A stretch of 64,000 bases of DNA from contig JAGOUY010000002.1 in the NCBI GenBank assembly GCA_018061025.1, positions 1-64,000 on the forward strand. The letters are read 5' to 3'. The notes beneath the pieces are model-generated. The model did no database searches and was not told where the DNA came from. It saw only the letters and a list, made by a program, of their open reading frames with translations. Both the position numbers and the translations under genes were made by a program. Each line of letters opens with the position of its first letter. The stretch's first letter is position 1. Of this stretch, positions 42,901 through 51,045 are shown piece after piece. The stretch is from Patescibacteria group bacterium. Its GTDB lineage: Bacteria; Patescibacteriota; Patescibacteriia; 2-12-FULL-60-25.

Positions 42901-43911
42901 CGTTGTTCCTGTTGCTCCGGCGGTGGTCTCTCCCGCACCCACACCCGCGGCACCAGCTGTCGCCACAACAGAAGATAAGGAAAAACCAGAAAGAGCACTA
43001 TAATATACAGCGACTCTTCCCGCAGATCCACCACCGCCACCAGCAGACCCATTCCCTCCATTCACAGAAACACTGCCGCTGCCCGCCAAAATACCCGCTC
43101 TCAACATAATTGACCCACCTGCCCCGCCTCCTCCGCCATTATAAGATCCGTCGTATATCCCATCCCCCCCATTCGCCGATACGATACCATTAATAGTAAG
43201 CGTCCCGGTTGAAGTAGCATGGATCAACCCACCTCCCGCTCCTCCAAAAGCAGCGAAAAAGTAACCAGTTCCACCGCCTGAGCCTAGATATTGAGGAATG
43301 AGGGAGTTGCCATAAACCGTGCTTCCTCCCACTACTGGACCAGCACCACTTCCTCCAGCACCAGCATGCGAACCGCCACCACCGCCACCACCGCCACCAC
43401 CGCCCCCTCTACCATAGCCGCCAACCTGATAAGCGCACACACCCGTCGCCGTATTTACCCCATATCCATCATCACCAAAAGGCCCTGCGGCACGACACCC
43501 TTTTTTTGTGGCCGATAGCTCACCACTTATCGTGATATTACGTGCCGTTACTCTAAATCCCCGAGGATCTTCTAATAGATGTGTAGCCGTAGCGTTCGTT
43601 TCAACCACAAAATCATCCGTACTCCCCAAAATCATCTCGCTCATCGATCCCATCGTCATGGTAAATCCATTCTTAACAGTAACAGTTCCAGCTCCTATCA
43701 AATCAACTGTTCCAATCCAGGTGGTACTTACATTGCCCTCAATATTGATGGAGCTACATTCATTATCCGTGACATACGCCTGATCAATCACCGTAGGCGT
43801 ACTAATACTACAAGGAATTGGAACCGCTCGCGCCCGCTCCGCCGAGCAAAAAAATGCCAGCAAAAACAACAAAAAACCACTTATTTTATAGGAAAAGAAG
43901 AAAGATCGCAT
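39919..43911 (-). CDS. Giant secreted Gly-rich surface protein with Calx-beta-like domains
   Basis: 1330 residues. A signal peptide ends near 'ERARA' (about 29). Two very Gly-rich regions (about 160-340 and 540-720, with runs of up to 12 Gly) are separated by Ser/Thr-rich beta segments; two Calx-beta-like domains follow ('VTVNYALTGTATGSGTDYTL...GNTTATIDLVVVDDSILEGSETIVLTLSS', about 905-1010, and a second to about 1110). The C-terminal ~170 residues are charged and helical ('REPDFRNPEENLAWNTLMYRIRFPRN') and may attach the protein to the envelope. It is the first gene of the surface-glycan operon and a probable adhesin or S-layer-like protein. Confidence 0.72.
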   Translation of the reverse strand: MRSFFFSYKISGFLLFLLAFFCSAERARAVPIPCSISTPTVIDQAYVTDNECSSINIEGNVSTTWIGTVDLIGAGTVTVKNGFTMTMGSMSEMILGSTDDFVVETNATATHLLEDPRGFRVTARNITISGELSATKKGCRAAGPFGDDGYGVNTATGVCAYQVGGYGRGGGGGGGGGGGGSHAGAGGSGAGPVVGGSTVYGNSLIPQYLGSGGGTGYFFAAFGGAGGGLIHATSTGTLTINGIVSANGGDGIYDGSYNGGGGGAGGSIMLRAGILAGSGSVSVNGGNGSAGGGGGSAGRVAVYYSALSGFSLSSVVATAGAAGVGAGETTAGATGTTFLVDRYTDDGAGSVTVTSGFDFPSTGDYTRAAFSIAAGSVLGCATADAFTVSSTAWLVLSSVTWSCSATINAVTLASNAGISTTGTSLTFSAASSVNIVAPAWTNVTTTLTATKSGSRSLWDITTDLILRDATITLGDAGISDALGGFVVLPQAIAFSMVSSTLSANVSSTTLTAFSVDSLSVVDATSHGCPKAQGGNNGFGPNTSTGVCADGASGFGIGGGVGGAGGSGAAHGGVGGASNSIPGSTVTYGSSTNPVLYGSSGGGGYAPFGGDAAGAGGVIKLVVSGTVTINGVLRANGGDGIYRGSYTGGGGGSGGSINVSAGTLAGAGSILASGGAGANGGDGGGGGGGGRIALRYSAATFSGTSSTAGGAAGTGGTGVAGGTGTIYTLLLNQSPNAPSSLAPTALVNGSTTGTNTPTFSFTLSDPDAADTVQFRIQVDNSSDFSSPVVDYTSVLAAQGARTFQVGQAAGSGSYSVGSSGQTLSDASYYWRVKTLDSNAVESSYTTANSGAIAFIVDGTVPTVQFAQSTASALESVTATSVRILLSAAHFETVTVNYALTGTATGSGTDYTLADGTATVPIGNTTATIDLVVVDDSILEGSETIVLTLSSPSQATLGSNTSLTYTVTDNDTAGVTLSASALTVTEGNTAGSYTVVLTSQPTSTVQIALTSSLVVADASPSTLSFTSSNWSTPQTVTVAALDDTSIDGSQTMIITHTISASTASGYPQSTNVGTVTVTVLDNDGPSASGNSSGGGGATSGSSGGGLGAPATWTFIQPVQIKPSIIDLPSSSPVPPLVIPSPTSPITTILNLTDPVRIAEFLNDDQRNLAREAQALTRVEQGLRTLRLDSSQETRIAHSVFLAYGASDVTARLGMGEREALLRDAYETMRTSRVSVTDLERMARGVVPETRNLAQERAQLPRVRQTFRTIYGREPDFRNPEENLAWNTLMYRIRFPRNLSEERQGITEFRRLFDREPRDPFQWATVRVLGYVR

Positions 43912-44010
43912 AAGGAAGAACGAGGGTGGTGCCTAGCGTGAGCCACAATACCATAATTCGTCCATTCACAACAGGTATCTATTCCCAAGAAATAGTTAAG
44001 AAACCTTATG

Positions 44011-44042
44011 AAAAATCAGCTATCTTTAGATAGCTGATTTTT
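44011..44042 (-). terminator. Terminator of the 876-residue surface protein gene
   Basis: AAAAATCAGCTATC (44011-44024) pairs with GATAGCTGATTTTT (44029-44042) around a TTTA loop; on the minus strand it ends in a T run. It follows the end of the gene at 44080 and separates it from the next secreted-protein gene. Confidence 0.8.
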
Positions 44043-44079
44043 CCATTTCACGCCCTCCTCGCCTCTGAAGATGTGTGTC

Positions 44080-46629
44080 TTAAAACCCGTTTCCCAATCC
44101 AACGACAACGAATAGCGCCCGACCAATCCTATAGTCCAACCAACGCACCCCCAATACACCAACAGGAACAGGACAAAAAACACGCTTCACCTTCACAAGA
44201 CAACCAACACCTCTCCAACCCCCAAACCCTGAACCATATGAGTAAGAACTCACTAAACGATCGCTGGTCGAAAAAGAGGTTACGGGCGGTCTCACAAACG
44301 GTCGCGCAGATGAAGCGTACGCGTTGGTGAATGTAAACGTGACAGCTGTGGAAGTGGCGGAACTTGCTGCGGTAGCTCCCCCTCCAGAACCAACGACCGG
44401 GGCAATCGCAACAGAGGTCGAAGGAGGACCCATCGCTTCAGGCGCGTTTCCAAACGTCCATCCAGTATTTCCGCCTGCATCAACCGAGTATTTCCCCGCA
44501 TAGAAGCCCACCCCTCCACTCGCATGACTATCTTTAATGGATAAATACGCCGAACGAAATGCGTTCGAACCACGAGAAACAAGATTAAAAAACGAACCAT
44601 CACTTGAAGAAATAAGACTGATAAGATTTCCCAAACTCCCATTTACCTGCCAGGTGGTAAACGTATATGTAGCTCCTTGCAAAAACTGGAGCGTATGCGC
44701 AACACGGTTATCATCCTTAAAATCCACAGCCGTGAGAGGGGAAGAGAACATATAGCTCCCAGAACCACTCCCCGTAATCCATATATTGTTGAACGTCGCA
44801 GCATCTACACCCGCCATGATCGTCTTGGTAGCAGCACTCTCATTTGAAAATTTAAGGGTCGACGAACCCGCCAAGAGCGTCATTCCTGTCGAGGTCCCTC
44901 CATTCCAGACGACTCCACTTCCGGTAATATCCCAAGTTCCCGTTCCCATCTTAAGTGTACGCGTATTCAACAAATTACTTGTAAAAGCACCCGTGATTAC
45001 ATTATAGGTTGCGGCATCAAACGTCCCCATGACAAGATTGAATGTTCGCGTTGGATCAAGATACAAATCGGAGCCAAGCGTGTACGTCCCATCAGGGGTG
45101 TTAACATTAATTCCTCTAAAATTCGCAGGCAGAATCAACCCAGCACCGCTATACACGTGATCTCCTCGTCCATTTAAGTTAAGAACATCTGTTCCTGCGG
45201 CCGCGTCATTCACCGTGACGGACATATTTGTCGAATACACCACGCTCCCAAACACAAGATGACCGGAAGAATAGGGATTAACGTAATTCAACGCTGGACG
45301 ATTCGTCACTTGAGAAAAATCCATCGTGCCTATGCGCATCATATCAAAATCAACCCTTTGCCCTTCGGTCGTAAAGGACTGCGCATCCCAAATCGCCGTA
45401 TCCTGCGGTAACGGAACGGTCGCACCAGAGGGCCCACCACTCGTGACCGACCAATGATCCGTAGATGACATGACTCCCGTGTCGCCAACCCAATATCTCA
45501 TAACAGCGGGCGTAGTCGTAATACCGCTATTTCCACCACAATCACCTAAAGAATCTCCCCTTACAGGAGCAGCGGCTCCCGTAATAACAATATCAGCAAG
45601 ATCGATATTCCTGAACACAACAGAGCCCGTCGCACCCAACGCAACGGTAGCCGAAGCACCTGACGTCGCCGCGCGAAAACGACCACGATTTTTCGCCGCA
45701 TCGAATCCAATATACGTAAGCACGCCATTCACATTCCAGGTAGCACCAGAATCAATCACAAAAACACGATTACCAGCACCAAGCAGCGTTCCATCGACGG
45801 TCAAATTGTGAAACGTTCCATTCCCGGTCGGTGTAAACCCACCAGGCAATCGAATAACCGAAACATCGTAAAAGGTATTTCCTCCCAACGCGAACACCGA
45901 TCTACCAGCGACCGTTTTATCAAAAATGAGAGACGAAGTACCCGCATCAAACACAAGACCGGCATTATTGTCAGCAAAATTAACAGAAGGCCCATGAATA
46001 GTAACGGTCGACGTACCTAACACAATCGTTTTTGTACCAACACCAAGGGCCCAGCTACCAAATGCAACTGCCTGTCCGTTCGTGTCCAACATCCCATTGG
46101 TATTCGTCGTAAGCGCTGTTGCCACCTGAGCAAACGCATCCTGCAGCGTCCAACCTCCACCAAGACCATCCCATACAACCGGACCACCAAACGTGATTCC
46201 GTTTAAAGTAATCGTATTTCCCATGGAGGTCGCCGCAAACGTCATCGTACCCGTATGCGACCAAACACCGCCTAATGGTCCCGTAAAGCTGCCAAAGACA
46301 CTCACGGGTGCACTCCCAGCAAACGTCAGGGCACCGGAAGCGGGATTAGCCATCGTCAAACTAGCAGCCTGAGCCGCAGCCATGACCGTAACGGTATAAT
46401 CTGTAGCATGTGAGGCAATATCAAAGACAACGTCATCCGAAGCGGAGGGAACGCTCGCCCCACCCGAACCACCGGACGTCTCACTCCAATGCTCCGTGGT
46501 AGATACGTCCCAATCCCCTGTTCCTCCTACCCAAAAACGGGTGCTCGCTTGAGCTGCCGTGGCACATCCAATCATCACAAGCAACGCCAAACACGTCGAG
46601 GTGAGGATAGAAATAAAACGAGGAGTCAT
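44080..46629 (-). CDS. Giant secreted surface protein with repeated Gly-Thr-Trp domains
   Basis: 849 residues from the ATG at 46629, where a signal peptide ('MTPRFISILTSTCLALLVMI', cleavage after 'AAQAS') begins. A domain 'TRFWVGGTGDWDVSTTEHWSETSGG...PSASDDVVFD' near 31-75 is repeated as 'MRYWVGDTGVMSSTDHWSVTSGGPSGATVPLPQDTAIWD' near 380-420; the rest is low-complexity Gly/Ser/Thr/Asn-rich beta repeats. The C-terminal ~60 residues are hydrophobic and aromatic ('FGGWRGVGCLVKVKRV'), perhaps an anchor. I call it a secreted or displayed structural protein; substrate binding is unknown. Confidence 0.65.
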   Translation of the reverse strand: MTPRFISILTSTCLALLVMIGCATAAQASTRFWVGGTGDWDVSTTEHWSETSGGSGGASVPSASDDVVFDIASHATDYTVTVMAAAQAASLTMANPASGALTFAGSAPVSVFGSFTGPLGGVWSHTGTMTFAATSMGNTITLNGITFGGPVVWDGLGGGWTLQDAFAQVATALTTNTNGMLDTNGQAVAFGSWALGVGTKTIVLGTSTVTIHGPSVNFADNNAGLVFDAGTSSLIFDKTVAGRSVFALGGNTFYDVSVIRLPGGFTPTGNGTFHNLTVDGTLLGAGNRVFVIDSGATWNVNGVLTYIGFDAAKNRGRFRAATSGASATVALGATGSVVFRNIDLADIVITGAAAPVRGDSLGDCGGNSGITTTPAVMRYWVGDTGVMSSTDHWSVTSGGPSGATVPLPQDTAIWDAQSFTTEGQRVDFDMMRIGTMDFSQVTNRPALNYVNPYSSGHLVFGSVVYSTNMSVTVNDAAAGTDVLNLNGRGDHVYSGAGLILPANFRGINVNTPDGTYTLGSDLYLDPTRTFNLVMGTFDAATYNVITGAFTSNLLNTRTLKMGTGTWDITGSGVVWNGGTSTGMTLLAGSSTLKFSNESAATKTIMAGVDAATFNNIWITGSGSGSYMFSSPLTAVDFKDDNRVAHTLQFLQGATYTFTTWQVNGSLGNLISLISSSDGSFFNLVSRGSNAFRSAYLSIKDSHASGGVGFYAGKYSVDAGGNTGWTFGNAPEAMGPPSTSVAIAPVVGSGGGATAASSATSTAVTFTFTNAYASSARPFVRPPVTSFSTSDRLVSSYSYGSGFGGWRGVGCLVKVKRVFCPVPVGVLGVRWLDYRIGRALFVVVGLGNGF

Positions 46630-46665
46630 AGATAAAATAGATGTATATGGAGCCAAGAATCTAAA

Positions 46666-46683
46666 ACCCGACCGAAGCCGAGT
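46666..46683 (-). promoter_or_regulatory. UUCG hairpin with T-run in mRNA leader (possible attenuator)
   Basis: On the minus strand ACTCGGC-TTCG-GTCGGGT makes a 7 bp stem (one T-G, one G-T pair) closed by a UUCG tetraloop and followed by TTTTAG. It lies between a seven-codon open frame with a strong Shine-Dalgarno and the surface-protein start at 46629. This is the shape of a weak intrinsic terminator. Confidence 0.4.
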
Positions 46684-46702
46684 TCTAATGAGCGATCTTG
46701 TG

Positions 46703-46726
46703 CTACACACGCTGAAGACGTTTCAT
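46703..46726 (-). CDS. Possible seven-codon leader peptide (MKRLQRV)
   Basis: An ATG at 46726 is preceded by GGAGG with a five-base spacer, the best Shine-Dalgarno on this strand nearby, yet the frame stops after seven codons: Met-Lys-Arg-Leu-Gln-Arg-Val. It is in the leader of the secreted-protein message, downstream of a good promoter. Translation of the peptide could influence the hairpin at 46666-46683. Coding potential is unproven. Confidence 0.4.
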   Translation of the reverse strand: MKRLQRV

Positions 46727-46760
46727 GCCTACCTCCAAAAACCCAAAAAGGCAACTTCCC

Positions 46761-46789
46761 ACTATACACGATTTTGACCATTTTGGCAA
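46761..46789 (-). promoter_or_regulatory. Promoter of the 849-residue surface protein gene
   Basis: On the minus strand TTGCCA (46789-46784), 17 bp, TATAGT (46766-46761). The predicted start, near 46754, leaves a leader of about 125 bases with a short open frame and a hairpin. Confidence 0.6.
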
Positions 46790-46845
46790 GCCCTTACCCT
46801 CATTTTTTTGCTTATTATATGCGTTTTTATACACATCAAGGGCAA

Positions 46846-46880
46846 TAAAAGAGCAGGCCACTCGGCCTGCTCTTTTTATT
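46846..46880 (-). terminator. Bidirectional terminator at the end of the ribosomal operon
   Basis: AAAAGAGCAGGCC (46847-46859) pairs with GGCCTGCTCTTTT (46864-46876) around ACTC; T runs occur on both strands. It lies just downstream of rpsI. Confidence 0.85.
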
Positions 46881-46892
46881 TTGAACGAACGA

Positions 46893-47417
46893 CTAGCGCT
46901 TGGACCACTGTGGTGAACGACGTGCCTTTTTGAGACCCGGTTTCTTACGTTCCTTAGAACGTGGGTCACGCGTCATATACCCAAGTTTCTTGAGAGTTTT
47001 ACGATAGGTTGGATTGAGCTCGACCAATGCACGAGCAACGCCCAAACGCACCGCTTCAGCCTGGCCACGCATGCCGCCACCTTTGACGGTCGCAATCACA
47101 TCCATACCCGTTTCCATTCCAACCACTTTAAGAGCCATCTTCACCAAGCCACCAAGCTCAAAGCCCGGGAAGCAGACTTCTGCATCACGACCATTCACCT
47201 TGATTTGACCTGTACCATTTTTGACGAGTCTTACACGGGCAATCGCCGTCTTGCGACGACCGAGACCGTTAATATAAGAACCAGCCTCAAAACGTGGGGC
47301 AGGAGCCGCAACTTCCGCAGCTACTGTCTCTTCTTTTTCCTTCGTCTTCTTTACGGCTTTTGCGCGAGGAGCTTTAGGAGCTGCTGCGGCCGTCTTTTTC
47401 TTGGTTTCCGTAGCCAT
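46893..47417 (-). CDS. rpsI: 30S ribosomal protein uS9
   Basis: 174 residues. A ~45-residue Ala/Lys-rich N-terminal extension precedes the standard domain, which starts at 'INGLGRRKTAIARVRLVKNGTG' and ends in the conserved basic tail 'KKPGLKKARRSPQWSKR' that reaches the P-site. The usual length is ~130, so the extension is notable but low-complexity. It is the last gene of the operon, 2 bp after rplM. Confidence 0.95.
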   Translation of the reverse strand: MATETKKKTAAAAPKAPRAKAVKKTKEKEETVAAEVAAPAPRFEAGSYINGLGRRKTAIARVRLVKNGTGQIKVNGRDAEVCFPGFELGGLVKMALKVVGMETGMDVIATVKGGGMRGQAEAVRLGVARALVELNPTYRKTLKKLGYMTRDPRSKERKKPGLKKARRSPQWSKR

Positions 47418-47419
47418 AG

Positions 47420-47803
47420 TTATTTCACAATCGTCAAACGTTTCATACGCGTGTTCTGGGTGCGGTTCTTCGGCAACATGTAGCGAACGGCATGCACCAA
47501 GATCGCGCCTGGATCTTCGGCTTGAAGCTTCGCAACCGGCGAACGCTTGATCCCACCAGGGCGGTTAGAGGAACGAAAGAAGACTTTTTGGTCCATCTTT
47601 TTCCCCGTATACACTAATTTATCCGCATTCGTGACATTCACGATCGCTCCCGTATCAATATGAGGTGTATACCCAGGCTGGTCTTTCCCTAAAAGCATCT
47701 TCGCAATTGACGTCGCTAAACGACCTACTACTTTGTCCGTAGCATCAATCGTGACGGTCTTGCGTGTAATCGTGGCCATGCCACGTGTATTTTTCCAGGC
47801 CAT
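47420..47803 (-). CDS. rplM: 50S ribosomal protein uL13
   Basis: 127 residues. 'RKTVTIDATDKVVGRLATSIAKMLLGKDQ' and 'VVNVTNADKLVYTGKKMDQKVFFRSSN'-type segments plus 'AVRYMLPKNRTQNTRMKRL' are the uL13 family. The ATG at 47803, 2 bp after the rplQ stop, gives an eight-residue leader before 'MATITRKTV'; an ATG at 47779 is an alternative that fits family length better. The operon order rplM-rpsI is standard. Confidence 0.93.
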   Translation of the reverse strand: MAWKNTRGMATITRKTVTIDATDKVVGRLATSIAKMLLGKDQPGYTPHIDTGAIVNVTNADKLVYTGKKMDQKVFFRSSNRPGGIKRSPVAKLQAEDPGAILVHAVRYMLPKNRTQNTRMKRLTIVK

Positions 47804-47805
47804 AG

Positions 47806-48159
47806 TTATTTCACCAATTGAATCTGCGCGACTTCCGCTCCATCCCCCTTGCGGGAACCAAGCTTCAAGATACGCGTATACCCACCTGGGCGCGCACTGT
47901 AGCGAGGACCAAGCTCTTCCAGCACTTTATTGACAGCGCCTTCAGATAAAAGATCCTTCATGAGCAAACGTCGGCTGACGAGGCTCTTCGTGCGACCACG
48001 GGTAATAAGTTTTTCTACGAATGGGCGAACAGCCTTCGCTTTTGCAAGCGTGGTGTTGACATGTTCATAGAGAATGACCGACGTCGCGAGGCTGCGCAAA
48101 AGCGCGAGGCGCGAGGTAGCGTTACGGTCAAGGGTTTTTCCTACACGGCGATGTCTCAT
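47806..48159 (-). CDS. rplQ: 50S ribosomal protein bL17
   Basis: 117 residues: 'MRHRRVGKTLDRNATSRLALLRSLATSVILYE' at the start, 'AKAVRPFVEKLITRG' and 'RPGGYTRILKLGSRKGDGAEVAQIQLV' at the end. A textbook bL17. It is 3 bp after rpoA's stop in the alpha operon. Confidence 0.95.
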   Translation of the reverse strand: MRHRRVGKTLDRNATSRLALLRSLATSVILYEHVNTTLAKAKAVRPFVEKLITRGRTKSLVSRRLLMKDLLSEGAVNKVLEELGPRYSARPGGYTRILKLGSRKGDGAEVAQIQLVK

Positions 48160-48162
48160 ACA

Positions 48163-48876
48163 TTATTCACTGTAAGTCAAATTCTTGAGCGTAGAGACAT
48201 GGTCGGTAAGGACTTGGACCGCCTGGTTGACCGCTTCAATCGCGTCAATCGTGCCGTCTGTTTCTACTCGCAAGATAAGTTTATCGAAGTCGGTCTTTTC
48301 TCCCACGCGCGTGGCCTCCACTTTATAGGAAACATTGATGACTGGGTTGTAGAGAGCATCGATGGCGATCATGCCAAGCTCCAACTTCTCTTTGCCACGT
48401 TCATCAATTGATTTATATCCACGACCTGGAGCGACCCATACATCCATCTCGAAGCTGCCAGAGGCAGACGTGATCGTCGCAAGGGGAAGCTCAGGATTTA
48501 CAATCTCGACCAAGGCATCCTTCTTAAAATCTGCGGCCGTGACCTGCTTGTCGCCTTTGACGGACAACGTAAGCTTGACAGGCTCTTCAGAAAACAATTT
48601 AAGACGGAGCAATTTAAGGTTCAAAATGATTTCCAGCGCGTCCTCTTTAATATTTGGCATGGTAGCAAACTCGTGGTCTGCCCCCTTGATCTTCACCGCC
48701 GTTACCGCTGCACCCGGCAAGGATGACAAAAGCACGCGGCGCAAGGCATTGCCAAGCGTCGTCCCATAGCCTTGTGCACATGGCTCAACCACGAGCACGC
48801 CTTCGTGCGCACGATCGCCGCGCACAAAGCTGATTTTAGATGGAAGCATGATGGGATCCATACGAAGGGAATACAT
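48163..48876 (-). CDS. rpoA: RNA polymerase alpha subunit lacking the C-terminal domain
   Basis: 237 residues, where most bacterial alphas are 310-330. 'VEPCAQGYGTTLGNALRRVLLSSLPGAAVTAVKI' near 31-64 and 'ELGMIAIDALYNPVINVSYKVEATRVG' near 166-192 are the dimerisation domains and beta-prime-binding part (alpha-NTD). The protein ends at 'QVLTDHVSTLKNLTYSE' where the linker would begin, so alpha-CTD, which binds UP-element DNA and activators, is absent. The frame runs straight into a stop 3 bp before rplQ; there is no sign of a recent frameshift. The start may be the ATG at 48861. Confidence 0.93.
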   Translation of the reverse strand: MYSLRMDPIMLPSKISFVRGDRAHEGVLVVEPCAQGYGTTLGNALRRVLLSSLPGAAVTAVKIKGADHEFATMPNIKEDALEIILNLKLLRLKLFSEEPVKLTLSVKGDKQVTAADFKKDALVEIVNPELPLATITSASGSFEMDVWVAPGRGYKSIDERGKEKLELGMIAIDALYNPVINVSYKVEATRVGEKTDFDKLILRVETDGTIDAIEAVNQAVQVLTDHVSTLKNLTYSE

Positions 48877-48893
48877 GGATAAAAAAGAACGAA

Positions 48894-49508
48894 TTATTGA
48901 CGAGAATAGAATTCCACAATCAGCTTCACATCGAACGGCTGCTGTAATTCCTTATCCGCAGGAGCGCCCGTCACTTTGGCGGACAACTCACCACGCGTAA
49001 GCGCAATCCAGGATGGGGCTTCGTGCTTCGCTAAGGTTTCGGCCGCAGTCTTCCAGTTACCCTTACCTTGCTTGATGCCACGCACCGCGATCATTTCTCC
49101 AGGACGGACACGGTAGGAAGGGATATTAACCTTCTTGCCGTTCACGTCGAAGTGAGCGTGAGAGACAAATTGACGAGCGGCAGCACGTGTTTTGGCAAAA
49201 CCAGCACGATAGACCGCGTTGTCAAGACGAAGTTCGAGCAAGCGAACGAGCGTTTCTCCCGTATTTCCTTGTTTAGAAGCGGCTTCATCAAACAAGTTGC
49301 GGAATTGGCGTTCGTTGAGTCCGTAAATGCGTTTGGCTTTTTGCTTCTCGCGCAATTGCTTCGCGTATTCCGTGGTACGTTTGTTGCCGGTTGGTCCGTG
49401 GACACCAGGAGCAAACGGGCGGCGGATAAGCGCTTTGGCGTGGGCGCTCCGGTCAGACACCGGGGCACCTTCGCGACGAGAGTATTTAGCCTTGAGGTTC
49501 AATTTCAT
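48894..49508 (-). CDS. rpsD: 30S ribosomal protein uS4
   Basis: 204 residues: 'KYSRREGAPVSDRSAHAKALIRRPFAPGVHG', 'QLREKQKAKRIYGLNERQFRNLFDEA' and the S4 RNA-binding domain 'LELRLDNAVYRAGFAKTRAAARQFVSHAHFDVNGKKVNIPSYRVRPGE'. There is no zinc-binding Cys cluster in the N-terminal part, so this is a C-minus form. It also nucleates 30S assembly and in many bacteria represses its own operon. Confidence 0.95.
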   Translation of the reverse strand: MKLNLKAKYSRREGAPVSDRSAHAKALIRRPFAPGVHGPTGNKRTTEYAKQLREKQKAKRIYGLNERQFRNLFDEAASKQGNTGETLVRLLELRLDNAVYRAGFAKTRAAARQFVSHAHFDVNGKKVNIPSYRVRPGEMIAVRGIKQGKGNWKTAAETLAKHEAPSWIALTRGELSAKVTGAPADKELQQPFDVKLIVEFYSRQ

Positions 49509-49524
49509 ATGAATTCAAGGAAGG

Positions 49525-49980
49525 TTAGACGCGACGAGGGCGTGGTGGACGGCAGCCATTGTGTGGCATAGGCGTCACATCCTTAATCGATAAAACGTTG
49601 AGGTTGTTGGCGTTCAAGGCACGCAATGCCCCTTCACGACCCTGGCCAACCCCGGACACAAACACATGCACATCCTTGAGACCATGGTCTTTTACTTTTT
49701 CCGCTGCATCGCGAACGATGACGGAAGCGGCGTAAGGAGTAGCTTTCTTTGGGCCTTTGAAGCCAACCACCCCAGCACTCGACCAGGCCAAAACGGCACC
49801 GTTCATGTCGGTCAAAGACACAATTGTGTTGTTAAAGCTGGCTTGGATGTACGCTTTGCCTTGAGAGACTTGCGCACGCGCCTTCTTGCCACCCTTTTTT
49901 GGCTTGGCTTTGCTGGCTTTTTTGGTAGACGCGGCTGCTGCATCAGCAGCAGGGGCTACGTTCTTTGCTTCGTCGCTCAT
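49525..49980 (-). CDS. rpsK: 30S ribosomal protein uS11
   Basis: 151 residues. The Ala/Lys-rich N-terminus (about 1-35) is an extension; then '[44 protein letters not shown]', and the highly conserved C-terminus '[18 protein letters not shown]'. Binds 16S rRNA near the platform and E site. It ends 16 bp before rpsD. Confidence 0.95.
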   Translation of the reverse strand: MSDEAKNVAPAADAAAASTKKASKAKPKKGGKKARAQVSQGKAYIQASFNNTIVSLTDMNGAVLAWSSAGVVGFKGPKKATPYAASVIVRDAAEKVKDHGLKDVHVFVSGVGQGREGALRALNANNLNVLSIKDVTPMPHNGCRPPRPRRV

Positions 49981-49981
49981 A

Positions 49982-50368
49982 TTAGGTCTTTTCTAGCTTA
50001 CGTTTACCAGAACCCATGGTCTTACGGACGTTGCCACGGATGGTGCGGGAATTGGTCTTGGTGCGTTGGCCACGGACAGGCAAGCCTTTCACATGACGAG
50101 AACCGCGATACGAACCAATTTCTTTCAAGCGCTTAATGTTGGAGAGGACTTCACGGCGAAGTTCACCTTCTACTTTATGCTGCTTTTCGATGACATCACG
50201 CAATTGGTTAGCTTGGGCTTCTGGTAAATCCTTAACGCGAACGTCAGGGGAAATACCCGTGTCAGCCAATACTTTCTTCGCCGTGGTTGGGCCAACACCG
50301 TAGATGTAGGTGAGGGCGACTTCCAGGCGTTTGTTTTGGGGGAGGGAGACTCCGGCAATACGAGCCAT
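49982..50368 (-). CDS. rpsM: 30S ribosomal protein uS13
   Basis: 128 residues: '[34 protein letters not shown]' at the start, '[36 protein letters not shown]' in the middle, basic tail. A standard uS13, which contacts the P-site tRNA and the 50S subunit. Confidence 0.95.
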   Translation of the reverse strand: MARIAGVSLPQNKRLEVALTYIYGVGPTTAKKVLADTGISPDVRVKDLPEAQANQLRDVIEKQHKVEGELRREVLSNIKRLKEIGSYRGSRHVKGLPVRGQRTKTNSRTIRGNVRKTMGSGKRKLEKT

Positions 50369-50394
50369 AGGTAAGTAAAAGTATCAAATCAAAA

Positions 50395-50511
50395 TTATCC
50401 TTGACGCTGCTTGTGCTTAGGGTTCTTGGGACACGTCACCACCACACGGCCTTTACGGCGTGTCACTTGGCAATCGCGGCACATCGCTTTGACAGAAGAT
50501 CGAACTTTCAT
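50395..50511 (-). CDS. rpmJ: 50S ribosomal protein bL36
   Basis: 38 residues, too short for most gene finders: '[20 protein letters not shown]' then '[18 protein letters not shown]'. The zinc ligands are the CxxC pair at 11 and 14, Cys27 and His33, so it is the zinc-binding (C-plus) form. Between infA and rpsM as in most bacteria. Confidence 0.95.
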   Translation of the reverse strand: MKVRSSVKAMCRDCQVTRRKGRVVVTCPKNPKHKQRQG

Positions 50512-50531
50512 AAGAGATTGGGAAGGCTTGT

Positions 50532-50765
50532 TTACAAACGATAGGTGATACGACCTTTGGTTAAATCATACGGAGTCATCTCAACCTGCACCTGGTCGCC
50601 AGGCGTCAGACGAATGCGATTCATCCGCATTTTTCCGGACAAATAGCACAAAATGCTTTGTCCATTTTCAAGCTTGACTTTAAAGGTGGCCGCCGGAAGG
50701 TTTTCTTCAATCGTGCCTTTCACCACCAAGAAGTCCTTGTTAGGTGAGAGGTTTTTACCGGCCAT
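50532..50765 (-). CDS. infA: Translation initiation factor IF-1
   Basis: 77 residues from the ATG at 50765: '[27 protein letters not shown]' and '[33 protein letters not shown]' are the S1-like OB-fold of IF-1. It binds the A site of the 30S subunit in initiation. The first gene of the operon, with a strong promoter and a ~135-base leader containing two possible stem-loops (GAGCC/GGCTC, and AAAGGGAC/GTCCCTTT), which might be regulatory. Confidence 0.95.
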   Translation of the reverse strand: MAGKNLSPNKDFLVVKGTIEENLPAATFKVKLENGQSILCYLSGKMRMNRIRLTPGDQVQVEMTPYDLTKGRITYRL

Positions 50766-50906
50766 AGGGATGATGCATGGTTGCAAAAGATACGTGTGTA
50801 CGTCGCATAAAGGGACTGCCGGGCATCTTCCACGGTGTCCCTTTGTCGAGCCTAAGGCTCAAACAAGCTTCGTACCCCACGTTGATATGGATAAAGGATT
50901 GGGCGG

Positions 50907-50936
50907 AGTGTACCAAGAATTTGGCTAGGCTGTCAA
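50907..50936 (-). promoter_or_regulatory. Promoter of the infA-rpsI operon
   Basis: On the minus strand TTGACA (50936-50931), 18 bp spacer, TACACT (50912-50907). It is a near-consensus sigma-70 promoter upstream of the first gene. Confidence 0.75.
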
Positions 50937-51045
50937 CAGCTTAGAGGGAACGGGGAATAATGAAATATAAAAGAGAACGAGAACATCCCCCTCCTAACCA
51001 CAAATCTGATCCATCTACATAAGAAAAATCCCTTAGATAAGCTAA

